NCBI GenBank assembly: GCA_006937955.1
Contig: SSNP01000043.1
Location: forward strand, 3,202,216 to 3,266,215
Reading direction: 5' to 3'
DNA: 64,000 nt
DNA from: Pachypanchax playfairii
Lineage: Eukaryota > Chordata > Actinopteri > Cyprinodontiformes > Aplocheilidae
The position numbers and the translations under genes are program-made. The notes below the pieces were generated by a model that searched no databases, had not been told where the DNA came from, and worked only from the letters and a program-made list of their open reading frames with translations. Shown here one piece after another: positions 34,921 through 48,273 of this stretch (position 1 is the stretch's first letter; each line of letters opens with the position of its first letter).

Positions 34921-37039
34921 GAAACTTGGATGTAGCATGCTATATGCAAATGATGAGCGGTACCCAGTTAAAATCGAATGTGCCTCTACGTGACCGGGGG
35001 GTGGGGGGATGATGTTTTTCCTACCTTTAATTACAGAACCGGGTCAGACTATCACTTTCACAGAATTTCAAAACTCCGGATTGCAGTTTTAATGCAAACT
35101 AAAGACTTTGTGCTGTGTTTAAGGCCTTAAGTTTCTTAGATTAGCCCTTTAACCTATAGCAATGGCTGTGTCCAGACCATGGAAAACTAAAAGCTCTTAT
35201 GCTAAGGATCTTGTTCATAAACTGATGCAAAATGGCATTTTGTTAAGCTGAAATGTCAACATTTGATTGTAGTCTTTGACTGTGCTGGAAAGTTCTCAAG
35301 AAATGGTTAAAATACAATCAATTATTATAACTGACCAACTTTAGAAGAGAGCAAATGTCTTGTTCCGAGATGCATGGGGGATCTTAAAGGAGTTATTTGA
35401 TTGATGTGGGCACAATCGCCAGTTAGAAGCTTCCAGAAAGAAAAAAGTTGTTGCTATTTTATGAAGTAAAGTTTAAGTCTAAGTTCATAAAAATGTTACA
35501 GTTGCATTTAGTTTAATAGAATCCAATCAAGTCAGAAAAGTGCATTTCTATTGCGTGAGATCTTCTTGACTAATTATCTCCAAATGTTTTTATGTCAGAA
35601 AAGACGTGTTTCCTAAATCTGGTTTCTTAATATTTTTATGAGATGTAACATCTGTGATTAAAGTTAATCTGTTAGCCTGTTCCAATTCGTTGGGAAAAAT
35701 TTTAATTACTGAGAATGGTTTTAAAAAAATAATTCAGTGAATCATGTGCAAACTATATTCATATTTTAAAAACCCAATTTAAAAACCCAATTGATGCAAT
35801 TTATTATGATTTTCATTTTTATTTATTTTCAAACATGTTTAATATTCTCTATATACACATTGAAAGACTCTAATTTTTTATTTGTTTGAAAAGGAGAAGG
35901 TAGAAGTATAAGCTTAAATTATACTAAATTCAATTAAATCATGGTAAGAATTCACACCAAACATATATACATGACAGGGCGTCGTCACTGTAGGCCACTC
36001 CCCTCTACACAGCAGCAAGCTTGTCTTGAGGGCTGCTACTACTGCAACTGCATATGCATGGAAATATCTGCAAAAGTAAAATGATTGAGGGACAGTGACT
36101 TTAAACATTAGGGAGGGAAAGCCCAAGGATGGTACAAATCGGTACTGATCAATAGCAAAGGTCACCTGGTGTTCTTTAATCAGATCCAACAAAAACCTCT
36201 TTCCCAAACCACTTCAAGGAAGGTCTGGGGCGTTTTTTTCCATCTCAGTGTGATTTTTGAAAGAATCAAGTCAGCATGGGATGTTAAAGTCAATCCACCA
36301 TTGTTGTGCCCCTGAGTGGCCAAGTGAGGTAGTCACAGAGCTGAAACAGTTTATCAATGTAAGGCCAAGCCCTCGTTGAGGCTCAAGGGTGTGATGTGGT
36401 GATGACAGGCTGTCTGTGCTGATCTTTTATCTGCACTCAAGCCTTCACCACTTTTTTAAACCTGATTACAAAGCTACAGTGCTGGGAATGAACTGCAGCT
36501 TTGCAGAATGAAGCTTCTGAAGAACAAAATGCTTCAATATTGAAAATGAAACACAAGATTACTGACAAAAGTAAAGGTTTGCCATAAATTAAAGTTGCTC
36601 TCAATGCTTTGGAAATGGCATATTGATGCCCAAGATCATCATCAGACATATGTTGAATCAATGTAATTGGTAATGGGACTGGTTTTGTATTGTGTTATGA
36701 CTGGATGACTAAAAATTGCAGAAGAAAACCTGGAAAACTGTCCCAGAAGAAGATAAATGGGGTTCATGGAGCCAAAATTTCCAACACCAGAGCTAAGATC
36801 ATCAAAAAAATAGTTTATACAATGGTTTTTAGATGTTTTGAACTTTTATATAAACAGACACGTTAAACAATGTGTTGACTTCTTTTTTCTATCCTGCAAA
36901 GAGACAAAGCTGAAACTTAAAACATATTCTAGAAACTACTGATTTCCCCAAAATCTTGCTTTGTTTGTCATAAAATTTGATTTTGTCAATGGAATCCCTT
37001 AGCAACGTTTTAACCACTGGTCTGGTCATATGTTTTGTA

Positions 37040-37265
37040 CTTCCAGACCTGTGTTTTAGTTCCTGTCTGTCAGCCTGCTGTTTTATCACCTTGTAATTTT
37101 GACCCTGGCCAGTTCCCATCTTCGTCTTAGCGGACCCCTTTTGAATTATCTTCTGGACTCTGATTATCTGCCTCCCAACCTTGTCTCTGCTTCATCCCCA
37201 GTCTGTCAGTCTGCAATCAGACCCATAAATGTTAACCTCTGCTTGTATTTTGGTCCAAAAAATTC
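37040..37265 (+). repeat. Possible degraded LTR fragment
   Basis: C/T-rich sequence with 'gacctgtgttttagttcctg', 'ccctggccagttcccatctt', 'ctctgattatctgcctccc' and 'gacccataaatgttaacctc' resembles the R-U5 part of fish Gypsy-type LTRs. These have a similar series of 'ctgcctgc' blocks before an AATAAA-like signal and TTTGGTCC. No ends or duplications are visible. Confidence 0.3.
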
Positions 37266-40262
37266 ATCAGAACATCATAGTGCTTTTCCTACTAATTATT
37301 AATGTGGAAAACACATAAAAATTGTAAGGTTTATGAAACTCCTGACCTTAACTTGAAAGGTGAGTTGCATGGTAAGACCCCCGTCATACTGGATTAAATC
37401 CCAGATATGCTCTACACAGCCTTTATGACCTACAACAAAGTGTCTGGATTGTGTCATATTTATAAACCTTTATTGAAAATCAGTCTTTGCAGTTATTTAC
37501 ATCCCCAGATTGCTCTCCTGCACCCTTCCTACAACTGTCTTACTAGATATGCCCATGATTGCACCATGCTCAGGTCCCTCCACTAGTATGATGGTTTTGT
37601 ATAATAGATTTGAAGCCTAGGCAAGATGTTAACATGACCAGTCCTGCTACAAATCCTAGACTATCTGGTATTGCTGCAGACTGTAGTACTGGTGGTTTTG
37701 TCAAATTTGTATTTAGTTGATACTGGGCAGAGTAAGAGCTGATATGTGATGCTCATCTCATCACTGACTTCAACCTTCATGTATACGGTTAGGGGTATAG
37801 CCAGTTTGCTTGTTATCAGATAGCTAGAACTGCCATCATTGGTATCGCTCTGAACTCTCATAATGGAGGTACTTTGATAGCGTGTTCTGAGGTAGTACTC
37901 CTCCTGAGACTATAGGCGTACCAAGCCACACCAGTATAAATGAGCACTTCATGGATTCGCTTTGACGGCAGTTGCCATGCTCCACCTAGGAACTGGATGT
38001 GCTGCCACTACAATCCTGAGGATTTCGCAAAGACCAACTTTGTTGTTCCTGATCTTTCACATTGTGGTGCGGTCGTCATACAATGTAAAGAACTCCTAAT
38101 CGGTTGGTTTTTGATATGAAATAAAGATTAGAAAGAATCTAAATAAAGATATTTCTGCTACTCTCAAAACAGTTTAAATATTAAGATGGGTGGAGAAAAA
38201 CAAAACTGCTGCTTTTTCTGATAAAACTAGCATGTGGAGGAGGAAAAGTAATGCACATTTGGGCTGATGTAGCCACTGACCTAATTTACATACCCACAGA
38301 TGACTAGCAAGTGACAGCCTGGTAATTATGTGTGTAAGTAAAGGAGGATTTCAGATGCAGCTGCTTCACAGGTGCTCATTCAGTATTCACAGAACACACA
38401 AGCGTAGACAAGACTTTGACTTTATTGTTCCTCATTATTTATTTCTTTATGACAAAAAAAAAATATAATGGATAAAGAAAAATCAGAGCGTGTTATTTGC
38501 AAGCCACTTCTACAACTAGCAAATCAGCGGAATCAGTCGCTGCCATTTGTTTGTCTGTCAGTGAGATCTAGGTGGATAGTCCATGAAAACATTGTGTTGA
38601 GGTGGAGCATGAGCCAAAGAAGAGCCCATTAAATTTAGAATCTCTATTTTTTTAAGTAGAAAACACGCTAACTGGAGCAGAGGAGTGTTGCTGATGTTAT
38701 CCGTCATTTCCCCACTCTCTGTTCGACTAGCGAACAAACTGGTAAACAGCCTTTCATCTCCGCTTCCTTTTATCTCTACTTCCAATCTAACTTCCTTTGG
38801 TTAATACTTGATTTGAAACAAGAGGCGAACAAGTAACGGAATGAAAACTTTGAAAAGATAAAATGAAAAACATAATCAAAACAGTATCTCTCTATTGGTG
38901 TTTATTTGTTTTTCTTGTCTTTCAGCCTAATTTAGACTTATAGACGTGCACTGCAGGCGTGGTGAGGTGGAGTTAGGTTGAAGCTCTTTGAGTTAGCAGT
39001 ATATCAGCTCAGATAGGAGTGAAAACCTATTTCAACCTTGGAAATAATTTGAGTGATTTTAGGGTTTGTCCCCTTGTTACCTCACAGATGACCTCAGAAA
39101 TCCTTCCACCAAACCCAAGCGCCTAAGTTGCATAAAGAGAAGTGAACTACAGTAAGACTGTAAACTGCAGTCAGACATCAAAGACATGAGAGTGCGACAT
39201 CTGGCTTTGCTGATGCCAATATGCCCATGACAGCTGGCACAGTACAAATATTATGTAATTCAATTTGCAGGTAAAGCTCCAAGACGGGGTTTATTTTAGG
39301 TGCAACAGATCATATACAGCAAATCCATGTGTAGACGTGTAAGTAAACATGTCTTACTAAAGTCAGTGTGTAGGTTTGTAACCTTTATGTTTTATTGTGA
39401 ATTCCCAGTTCCATAACCAGAGCAGCAAGTTAAATGCGTGATTAAAACCTCCATCTCATGTGCAAATGTGGATTGGGAGCTGTAAAGGTTGCCAGAGTTT
39501 GAGTGAGGACACCTATTAGCTGTGTCACATTTAGCTTGAATCATCTGAATAATTGATGAGCTTGAGTTTTTTTGATGTATTGCTAATGTCAGTCCAAATG
39601 CAACATTAAAACACTGCTCTGATAAGTCACTCTCCTTTTCATTACGACTGTCTACTGAATCCTAGATACTGTTTTTGATGCCTAGCCAAGTACTTTAACC
39701 CATCAAAATTAATCTGATCATCATGCATAATTGCACATAAAAGCGTCAGGCTAAGATACCCGAAACACGCTGTTAATTGCTGCTCTAATCATGTAGTAAA
39801 ATGTCCATGAAGCTGCCTCGGGCTAGTGGTTTTATCTATAATGGTAGGAGAGCGTAGAGTTATGCAGTGAGTCGCATGGCTGATGCTGCCAACTGGATGT
39901 TACATGTAATTGGTTAGCCACTCCTGTACAGTGCCACAGCTTCTCTAACTGTGGGTGGGGGGGTTGTAAGTCCTCAGACCCCAACAGTTGGGCATAGAAA
40001 GCATCAGAGATCAGATTGTAGCTTGCAGCTTCCATGAACGTGACATTCAGAATAAAACAGATGTTATCATATAGCTTAGCATACAGTTGCATAATTTATT
40101 GTTTCTTATATTAACAAAATGAGCTGGATTTTAATAATAATTTATTTTCTGCAGTCCCTGGTTCTGTACCCAGCTTCCCACTTTATATTGTTAGACTGGA
40201 TCCCCTTTAAGTTTTGATTGGTTCCGGCCTGTTTAAGTCGACAACATAGACTAGAGATATTT

Positions 40263-40360
40263 ACCAATGGTCCTTGAGGACCACTATCAAGCATGTTGTT
40301 TCACTGCTTTATCACACCTAATTCAGCTTCATCAAGATTTACTAAAGTGTTGGAGCAAAA
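40263..40360. repeat. Half of a hAT-like MITE
   Basis: 'tccttgaggaccactatcaa' and 'gctttatcacacctaattca' resemble one arm of the hAT-like family annotated at 2304-2814. The other arm is absent. Confidence 0.35.
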
Positions 40361-41034
40361 AAAAAAACATGTTAAACTGGATGAAGAGATGAAGTTGAGA
40401 CAAAATAAAATCTCCCTAGTTTTAAGTCCCGCCCCCTTCAAGTAAACGAATGGGACATTTTCCTCACTGACAAATAAAAATACTATTCAGGCCGTTGATT
40501 CACATGCTTCTTATCTTGCTGCTGTGTGTCATGTGATGTTAAACCCACCATGATTGTGTTCAGGTGAGTGGTCGGGACGTTCAGCCTGTGTCTCTAAAGC
40601 AGAGTCTGGTTCCAAAAAATCAAAGTGGCAGCACCCGTAAACTGTTTGAAAGAACTTGCATCACTAACTCTTTAAAATTATTGGAAATATAAAAAAAAAA
40701 ACAACAGCAACAGATCTAACAGACCTATTTTCAATGGTTACGTTGAAATAACTTTCTTTAAAACATCTTTTGCCCAAACAGCTCGCTTGGTAAGACGAGG
40801 AAGCTCCGCCCACTTGAAATATACCTTAAATTTTCACCTTATTAAAAAATTGGTTAAGACTTGGCTGATTAAGCATTACATTTGCCCTTATAGTTTATTT
40901 TAACATTTTGAATTTGTTGTTTGGTAATTCTCTTATCAAGAATGTTTTTATGTGAGATTTTGTTATTTTAATGTTTTTGTGCAACTTTTTATCTGTACGT
41001 CTGAAAAGGTGCAATGGAATAGACCAATTGTCCA

Positions 41035-41220
41035 TCTTCACAGCTTTGAGTCAACATCTGGATTTAGTAACTGATCAGCACACCTGTTTAGTTTGGTTAA
41101 TTAATCTTACTTCCTTTAATCCCTGAGCTTTAAAACAGTTAAAGTTTTTCTGACTTCATTCTCGTCACCTTGTTGTCCTGCATTTGGGTCCTTCACCTCA
41201 CTGCCAACATGGATCATGAC
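41035..41220 (+). repeat. Possible degraded LTR end
   Basis: 'gcacacctgtttagtttggt' and 'ccttgttgtcctgcatttgg' followed by GTCCTTC resemble the end of a fish Gypsy-type LTR, finishing near 'catgaca'. Directly after it a short frame starting MDHDKS meets a donor-like GTAAGC at 41240. With no further exon this is not called a gene. Confidence 0.25.
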
Positions 41221-43020
41221 AAAAGTGTCATCTTCAGAGGTAAGCAACACAGTCATCAGTCTCTGTCTTCTGAAGGTTAAAGGCAGCAGTTTGTTTAGAC
41301 AGTGAAAAAGAAGTAGACCTTTCAGGTATGGCCTTTTGGGAGATTTTATTCTAGAGCTGACATTGAAGTGTTTGGTGCCAATTCAGATGTTAGATTTCTG
41401 GTAGCTGTATTGGTACTGACAAATACAATGTAAGAACAGAGATTTTTACATTCAGTAGCCCTTAAAATCAGAGTAGATGTTTTATGCTGAGCTGATGTTT
41501 GTATTAGAATACAATATTTGTATAGAATATAATGAACACTTGTTGAAAATGTTGATTTTGGTCCAGAAAATGTGTTTTATATCAGTGTTAATCAGGCATC
41601 CTGCTTGTTTAACTTGTGTCACAGCATAAAAAGGATTTTGGTTTTTGATTTCTTGAGCTAATTTAGAAAAGATAATCTTTAAGGTAACTTTTTCTGGAGA
41701 CATTGTTAGGTTTTCTTTGTTTTTTCTTTAGATTGGTAAGTTGTTAGCATCATTAGAAGATTTGGTCCCAAGATGTCTATTTTATGTCAAATGCCTGGAA
41801 TACACCAATACTTTCTCTAAAATTTTGCATTAAGCAAAAGATTTAGATGAGCGATCATGTTTTAAAAATTCACCAGTAAGAAAACAGACTTGTTTTTAAC
41901 CGGGTTCCACCAGAACAACCCTTGACCTCAAAACTTGATTTGAAATAAAATGTCTTGAATTGGATTTCCCAGAAGTTTAATTTAGACTATTTTATCTCTT
42001 TAAAAATATATATATTTATTATGGCATAGGCCACTTCTGGCCCTCGGGCCATGTTTTCCCCTTTTTTTTAGTTTTTTTTAGACTGAAGACCTTTTAAATT
42101 GATTATCCTGTTGGATACACACTGACACATGTTAATCTAAACTTTTTAAAAAGTCAAGACTGAGTATATTTCTCCAGTTAGAGTCCTCACCTCCATTTTA
42201 TGCTGTTGTTTCAGCCCTAATTGGTATTTCAAAAGAATGTATTCTGTTGTGAGACTGTCAAAATCAAAATACCTCTCAAGAGACCGCTGACCATAGATTT
42301 AAATACACAAGACAGTAGATCGATTCTATGTGCTTCACCAGAAAATGTAACTTCTCTGTTTACACACTGTGAGGCAGCATGAGAATGTCATTGTATTTGG
42401 GGATTCCTTGTACAGTGCAGGATAGATCAGATTACACAGCTCATAAACATTTTCTGGCAAGCAATGTGCATAATCGTGTCTGATTAAGCTGCTGTTGACA
42501 ATGTTTGGTCAACTGTGAGCTTTAAATGTGCAAATGAATGAGAAACAAACTGGGCTGGAAAACACGTTTTCTGTGTCAGTTTCTGTTTAACTGCAAGCTT
42601 GTAAGTGTCGGCATCTAAAAGAGCGTTAAGTAAAACCCCAAGAAAATTGTATACTGATAGTGGCTTTTGCATGCTGACATAATTGAGGTTATTATGAGGC
42701 AGTCTGCTGGCAGTACAATGTCCAGATCCAGGCATTAAGGATCCATGTGGAGTTTTAGGATGTCTGGTCTGAATATACAGGTCCAATGGGAATAAATCAA
42801 CCTTGTTCATTCTGTTTTAGATCTCTTCACATAATATTCTTAATAAAACAGAAACACTCTAAGGGATAACAACGAATTGATGGCATCATAAATGATGGAG
42901 TACTCCCATATTGTAAACCCCTTTGAGATTTTCTGACTCATTTATTTAAACAAAGTAAAGCACTGAGTTTAAACAGAGAATGGGTTAACATAAACTCACC
43001 AACCACTTTATTTACTTTGC

Positions 43021-44250
43021 TATCACTTGGTTGGGACCAGTTTTTCTTTCAGAACTTGCTTGATTATTTGTGGCATAGATTCAACGAGGTGTTGGAAATA
43101 TTCCTTAGTGGTTTTGGTTCATTTTGACCAGAAAAAGCATCACATAGCTGCTGCTAATTTGTCAGCTGCACGAGTCTTCTGTTCCACCAGATCCCATAGG
43201 TTCTCTATTGGATTGAGATCTGGTGACTGTAGAGGCTCTCTGTCACATTCATGAAGCCAGTTTGAGATGATTTGAGCTTTCTGACATTGTGCTTTATCCT
43301 GTTGGAAGTAGAAACCAGAAGATTGAACATAAATCATAAAGGTCAACAACAGGATGTGCTGTTTAAAAAATACTCAACAGGTTAAGGGGTGAGCCTATTG
43401 TGCCTGTATTGTGTTGTGGGGTGGAAGTCTCACTGTTGAGGACAAAAACAGACTCAACAAACTGATCAAAAAGGCTGGCTCAGTAGTTGGACTAAGTCTG
43501 GACTCAGTGGACATCATCCTGGACAAAGGGATGATGAGTAAACTCAAGACTGTGCTGTCTCTCAAGGATCACCCTCTCCAGTGTTTTTAATGAACTAATG
43601 CCCTGTTGTTCAACTGAACATTATAGAAACTCTTTTATTCCTGTTGCTGTGGTTTTTATAATGAGCTCTTTGTATGAGTTTATATTTGATATTGATATTT
43701 TTGTTTTATAACGTTGTGGCACTATGGTAGCAGAGTCAAGTCTGAATGTTTTTTGTGAATGTTTTTTCTTTACATGTCCATGACATCCTAATTTCCTCTT
43801 TGGAGATTAATAATGCAAACCTTGTACCTTATAAAATATCCCCCACAGTATTATACAACCAACAGCAACGTGAGCCGATGATACAAGGCAGGATGGATCC
43901 ATGCTTACATGTTGACTCCACCATCTGAATGTTGCAGCTGACTCGTCAGACCAGGCAGCGTTTTTACAATCTGTTGTGGTTTTGGTGAGCCGGGGAGGAA
44001 GCCTGTTCTTAGCTAACAGGAGCAGCTACCTGTGTGTTCTTCTGCTGCTGGAGCCCATCCTCAAAGATTTGATGTATCTGTTGCACACCTGCATGGTGGT
44101 GGTTATTTGAGCTCACCAGATATCTTCTTTTATCAAAACCATTCTCTAAAAACCTGCAAGATGATTGTGGGTGAAAATCCCTGCTGATCAGCAGTTTTAG
44201 GCCATTTTGCGCCAACAACTATATTACATTCAAAGACACTTAAATCCCCT
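43021..44250 (-). pseudogene. Tc1-like transposase pseudogene
   Basis: The minus-strand frame at 43140-43349 encodes the end of the catalytic domain, with GFYFQQDKAQC (second catalytic D) and SPDLNPIENLWD (the E of the triad). The 44009-44218 frame encodes N-terminal DNA-binding sequence with SNNHHHAG-type residues corresponding to the usual ITTRYN region. The middle is recognisable at DNA level at 43838-44000 ('gatacaaggcaggatggatc'). Frameshifts, stops and the LINE insertion make it non-functional. Confidence 0.75.
43385..43835 (+). pseudogene. L2-like LINE fragment inserted in a Tc1-like element
   Basis: A plus-strand frame from about 43395 to a stop near 43590 gives the RT C-terminal motif CIVLWGGSLTVEDKNRLNKL followed by IKKAGSVVG. 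This is typical of L2/Rex-group ORF2 and differs from the relic at 29.2 kb. The 3' part ends in 'ctctttggagattaataatg', a decayed form of the group's short tail. It interrupts the minus-strand transposase of the host element. It is truncated at both coding ends. Confidence 0.7.
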
Positions 44251-44356
44251 TTTCCCCTGTTTGGATGCTTGTTTTGAAGTTAAAGTCTCATTCACCACAT
44301 CCACGTGCCTAAAAGCAATTAAACAGGTGTACTTAATGCAGTAGCCGATGAGCGTA

Positions 44357-45761
44357 ATATTTAAAATATTTTTTAACCCCCAAACAGTATCTATGATTTA
44401 ATTGAAAACAAAAAAATTAAATATTCACACCTTTTAGAAACATAAATAAAAATCTCTTTGGTTACTTATGAATATGTAAATTAGATTAGAGCATTAAAGG
44501 ATTTCAGTTCAAAAAGAATTGAGTTCAGATCTTTTGAAGTGGAGGTTTTAAACAAAGGTTATGAACAATTCATATATTTCTTTGAAAGACCAAAGTTTGG
44601 AGAAAATGTTTAATTCTAACGTACAGATAATGTGACAACTAGTTTCAGTGGGGCCAGTTACAAAGTGGATTTTGGCCTCAGGTTTATAAAATTGCTAGTT
44701 AATAAACATTTATATTTCTCTAAATTCCAGCTTCCATTCAATTCCAGCAGAAACTTTTAGAAAGTCTAAATATCAATACCAATTATCATTTTCTGCTACA
44801 AATAACTGTAGAATTATTTTTATATAATTGTTTCATAAAAAATTAACAACTTTGAAAGGTTTATGAAACAGTGTTCACGTGAAATTCAAATAATTTCTTA
44901 CCGATTAAAGATGTTTAAAAATAGTAGTGAGCTACTTTGGAACTAGCTTCCCTGTTGTTAACCATTAGCTTGTTAATTTAGTCAAAAGTATTCTGTTTCA
45001 TCCAACTGAGAGCATTTAAAAACCTATGTAGAGGAAAGACGTTCATTTTCCAAACTTTTTTTCACAGGAACCTGTTTGAAAAACTCTGATTTGTAATGTT
45101 AAGTTATAATTAATATGAACATATATTACCATTAAACATAAGCTGCAAACCATCAGAAACATGCATTATAATATGACAGTATCTAAAAGTTTGTTACAGG
45201 ACAAACATAATATTTAAAATTCCCATCATGAAATCATGCCTCATCTTTGAGACAAAAGTGCATTGGTACATATTTTACAGAGTGTTTATGGGTTTTAATG
45301 CTGCTGTCCTATTTTAACCAAAAGTCCAAATTTCTTTTCAGGTTCCAAGTCAGAAAAATCGACTAGAACACTGTTTATTTTTCTGTCAGTTTGTATTCCA
45401 TTAAAATGGTCACACACAGAAACCTTGTTAAAGATGTCTGTTTAGTGTTTGAATGCATAGAATACAAGGACATGATAAACTTGTAGCAAGCCTGGTCAGT
45501 GAACACAACAATAAAAAAGATCCCACAGATTGTAAGTTAAGTTGAGTATGATTTAATTTATAGAGCTGGATTTTGATTTCTGAGACAAGAAGGAATTCAG
45601 CATAAGTAAACTAAAGAAGCCCTGGAGGCTGAATCATTAGTTAGATCCACTACATTCTGTCTCATGGGACATGATCACTAAGGACAATAAAACCTGTGTA
45701 ATCTTTTGAGAAATGTATGTTTAAGTTGGAGCTTGCCTCATAAACTCAATTGTTTGTTTGA
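44357..45761. other. Gene-free stretch, no recognised element
   Basis: AT-rich single-copy-looking sequence with no repeat termini or coding signal. Confidence 0.35.
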
Positions 45762-46378
45762 TACAGTGGGGCAAAAAAGTATTTAGTCAGCCACCAATTG
45801 TGTAAGTTCTCCCACTTAAAAAGATCAGAGAGGCCTGTAATTGTCACCATAGGTATACCTCAACTATGAGAGACAAAATGAGGAAAAAAAATCCAGAAAA
45901 TCACATTGTCTGATTTTTAAAGAATTTATTTGCAAATTATGGTGGAAAATAAGTATTTGGTCACCTACAAACAAGTAAGATTTCTGGCTTTCACAGACCT
46001 GTAACTTCTTTAAGAGGCTCCTCGGTCCTCCACTTGTTACCTGTATTAATGGCACCTGTGTGAACTCGTTATCAGTATAAAAGACACCTGTCCACAACCT
46101 CAAACAGTCACGCTCCAAACTCCACTATGGCCAAGAACAAAGAGCTGTCAAAGGACACCAGAAACAAAATTGTAGACCTTCACCAGGCTGGGAAGACTGA
46201 ATCTGCAATAGGTAAGCAGCTTGGTGTGAAGAAATCAACTGTGGGAGCAATTATTAGAAAATGGAAGACATACAAGACCACTGATAATCTCCCTCGATCT
46301 GGGGCTCCACGCAAGATCTCACCCCGTGGGGTCAAAATGATCACAAGAACGGTGAGCAAAAATCCCAGAACCACACGG

Positions 46379-47107
46379 TGTCAGGTTCAGTGTCTGTGTG
46401 TGCTGTATTCTCTGTGTTGGGTGAGTTAATTGTCTGCAGGAGGAGCTGCGCGGGAGCGTGAGGCAGATTGTCTACACCTGGAGGCGATCAGCGCTGATGA
46501 GGAGCAGGGCACTACTTAAGCCAGACGCGGCCGTTCATTCAGCGCCTGGTTGTTGACCTGAATGGTAGCTTCCCTTGTGCCGATCCTTGTGATTCTTCTG
46601 AGTATTTTCCGAGAACATTTCTAGTCCGAGTAACCTAATCCTAGTTGGATGTTTTGTTGTGCAACTAACCTGCTCTCCTCAGGATTGTTCGCCCTGCTCC
46701 TCGTGTGTCCCGAGATCCCATCTGTGTACAGTGTCTGGTCGCCTGGAACCTGATCTGTCTCCCTCCTGCGTCTATCCACCTGGGCTCCTCCATCCTGGAC
46801 TCACCCTCTCCCTGCACAGCACCGCACTGGACCTGCCCTCCTCTCACGTGCTATCACCTGCCTCCTTTCGTGAGTTCAAGACTCTCCTTGTGCAAGATTT
46901 CTCAATCAGTCTCAGTGACTTCAAGACTAACTCTCGTCTCCCTTACAGTGCTGAGAATTCCCCTGGCGCACCTGATCACCGAGCACATTCACTGCACTGT
47001 ATATATTGAACTCCACGTTGTAAATAAACCTTTCACTTTTGCACCTGAAACGCTGTCTGAGTCTGAGTCCTGCAATGTGGGTCAACAAAATCACTGAGCC
47101 CGTGACA
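46379..47107 (+). mobile_element. LTR of a Ty3/Gypsy-like element (assembly copy A)
   Basis: A 729-bp unit starts TGTCAGG and ends CCGTGACA, so it has TG...CA ends within a TGTCA/TGACA inverted repeat. It is preceded by CACGG (46374-46378) of the Tc1 gene but is not followed by CACGG. An AATAAA signal lies at 47023-47028, and the end is U5-like ('gaaacgctgtctgagtctga'). It is identical to 48331-49059 as far as can be read. Short open frames within it, such as 46659-47009, match no known protein. What follows (from 47108) lacks a typical TGG-starting primer-binding site. Confidence 0.75.
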
Positions 47108-48273
47108 CTGAGCAAATCAGAGTGTATGAAAACCTATAAGCACCTAAGGAACGTGACAATATCAGACAAAAACAAAAGCTGGAACAGAAAGTGAATCTGG
47201 ACATGAGCAAAGTGTCCAAATGGCAAACGAAAGGCAGAGACAGGCAAGACTCATGACAGTCGTCTCCTACCAGTCTGCAAATTAAACAACCATATTGTGA
47301 CAGCTCCAAAAAATGACCTGTGTGAGCGTTTTCTGGGCTCCAGCAGAGACTAGCTAGCAACAGCGCATGCATGTACTTTCCCAGAGGAGTTGCCAAATAC
47401 GCATGCGCGAGATTTGTCTCAGTTCAGCCAAAGAAAACACAAACTGTGCAGCAACATGTCTCATTATAATATAACGGTTAGCTTTAAAATATAAAGATAT
47501 GCATGCAAATAGTGTAAAGCAGAATATTTTGTCATTTGATCACGTTAGTAAGCGGAACGGTTAAGGTTAGGGTTGCAAACGGAATATAGGGTCGTTTTTA
47601 CAGATCGCAAAATCGACCAATTTGGCCGTTTTTCTCTGAAGGTCGGTCTCAACAGCCACATGTAAAACAGTAAGAAAGGAAATAAAAACCACGTGTGCTG
47701 ATGAAGATTCAGAGGAACACTTCTTTTTTCAAGCTGGAGATTCCCTCTCTGAGGCGGAGCAGCATGAGACTTCATCTGACAGTGAAGGGTGTGATTATAT
47801 CCCACTGCTCAGTGCGCTGCCCGGCAGTAAGGGCGTGAGGAAGAGTCGTCTTCCACCTGCAGTGGAACAGAGCGGGGTGCACCATGGAGTAGAGACAGTG
47901 GACCATGAAAACCCATCTCTTTTCACACCATTCCAGGATGTGGTACTGCAGTATCTTCAACATGGTTCTGAGTATCAGCGTGGTCAACGATAATATGCTG
48001 TACTGCAGATCAAACCAGGTCCACACAAGACCACAAAGTCCTTTGTGCTGAACATTATTACAGCTCGCCGTTAGGATTTAAGCCGTACTCAAACCGGCAA
48101 CCGTGCATGGCATTGTGCCGGAGAAGGAGGGAGACACTGACCATGTAGAGGAGACTAAGGCTTTTAATTAATACTGATCAAATGTGTTCGTCATTAAAAT
48201 ATAAAACAAAACAAAATCTCGTTGTTCCCCCCCCAGTGACTCTGGACGAAGTGTCCAACGAGGCATCACGGGC
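47108..48273. other. Segment of unclear origin between duplicated LTRs
   Basis: The segment starts directly after LTR copy A and ends at the N at 48274. The expected gag or pol sequence of an LTR element is not evident. Bases about 47690-47993 on the + strand keep an open frame without a clear ATG. It is acidic and serine-rich early (DEDSEEHFFFQAGDSLSEAE) and ends near QYLQHGSEYQRGQR. It could be the N-terminal part of a DNA-transposase gene, but I cannot name it. The rest is low-similarity sequence with GCATGC motifs. It may belong to another locus joined here in error, or to the interior of the LTR element. Confidence 0.4.

Larger units (their letters stand above)
29916..42992. other. Long gene-free stretch with microsatellites and repeat scraps
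   Basis: It contains (AC)n, a GATA tract, and fragments at 34845-34920, 37040-37265, 40263-40360 and 41035-41220, listed separately. The remainder is AT-rich, with short ORFs lacking recognisable domains. Bases 31110-31330 are an island of higher complexity that could be regulatory. Confidence 0.35.
42993..44354 (-). mobile_element. Degraded Tc1-like transposon (second family), split by a LINE
   Basis: The left end has 'actcaccaaccactttattt' and the right end 'gtacttaatgcagtagccga' followed by TGAGCGTA. These are diverged copies of a common vertebrate Tc1-like TIR that normally reads CACTCACCGGCCACTTTATT. TA dinucleotides flank both ends. The transposase runs on the minus strand in two pieces (43021-43360 C-terminal, 43840-44250 N-terminal). 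The sequence between them is an inserted LINE. The element is older than the Tc1 copies at 10 and 46 kb. Confidence 0.75.

Noticed and set aside
41212..41240. Short ATG frame MDHDKS followed by a donor-like GTAAGC
   Set aside because: The frame is only about ten codons and adjoins LTR-like sequence. No further exon was found.
46659..47097. 116- and 130-codon frames inside the LTR, repeated at 48611-49049
   Set aside because: They lie wholly within an LTR, overlap each other and match no LTR-element protein. Their exact repetition reflects the duplicated LTR, not gene conservation.
47561..47577. TTAGGG-like sequence near 'ggttaaggttagggttgc'
   Set aside because: Only about two units. Too short to be an interstitial telomere tract.
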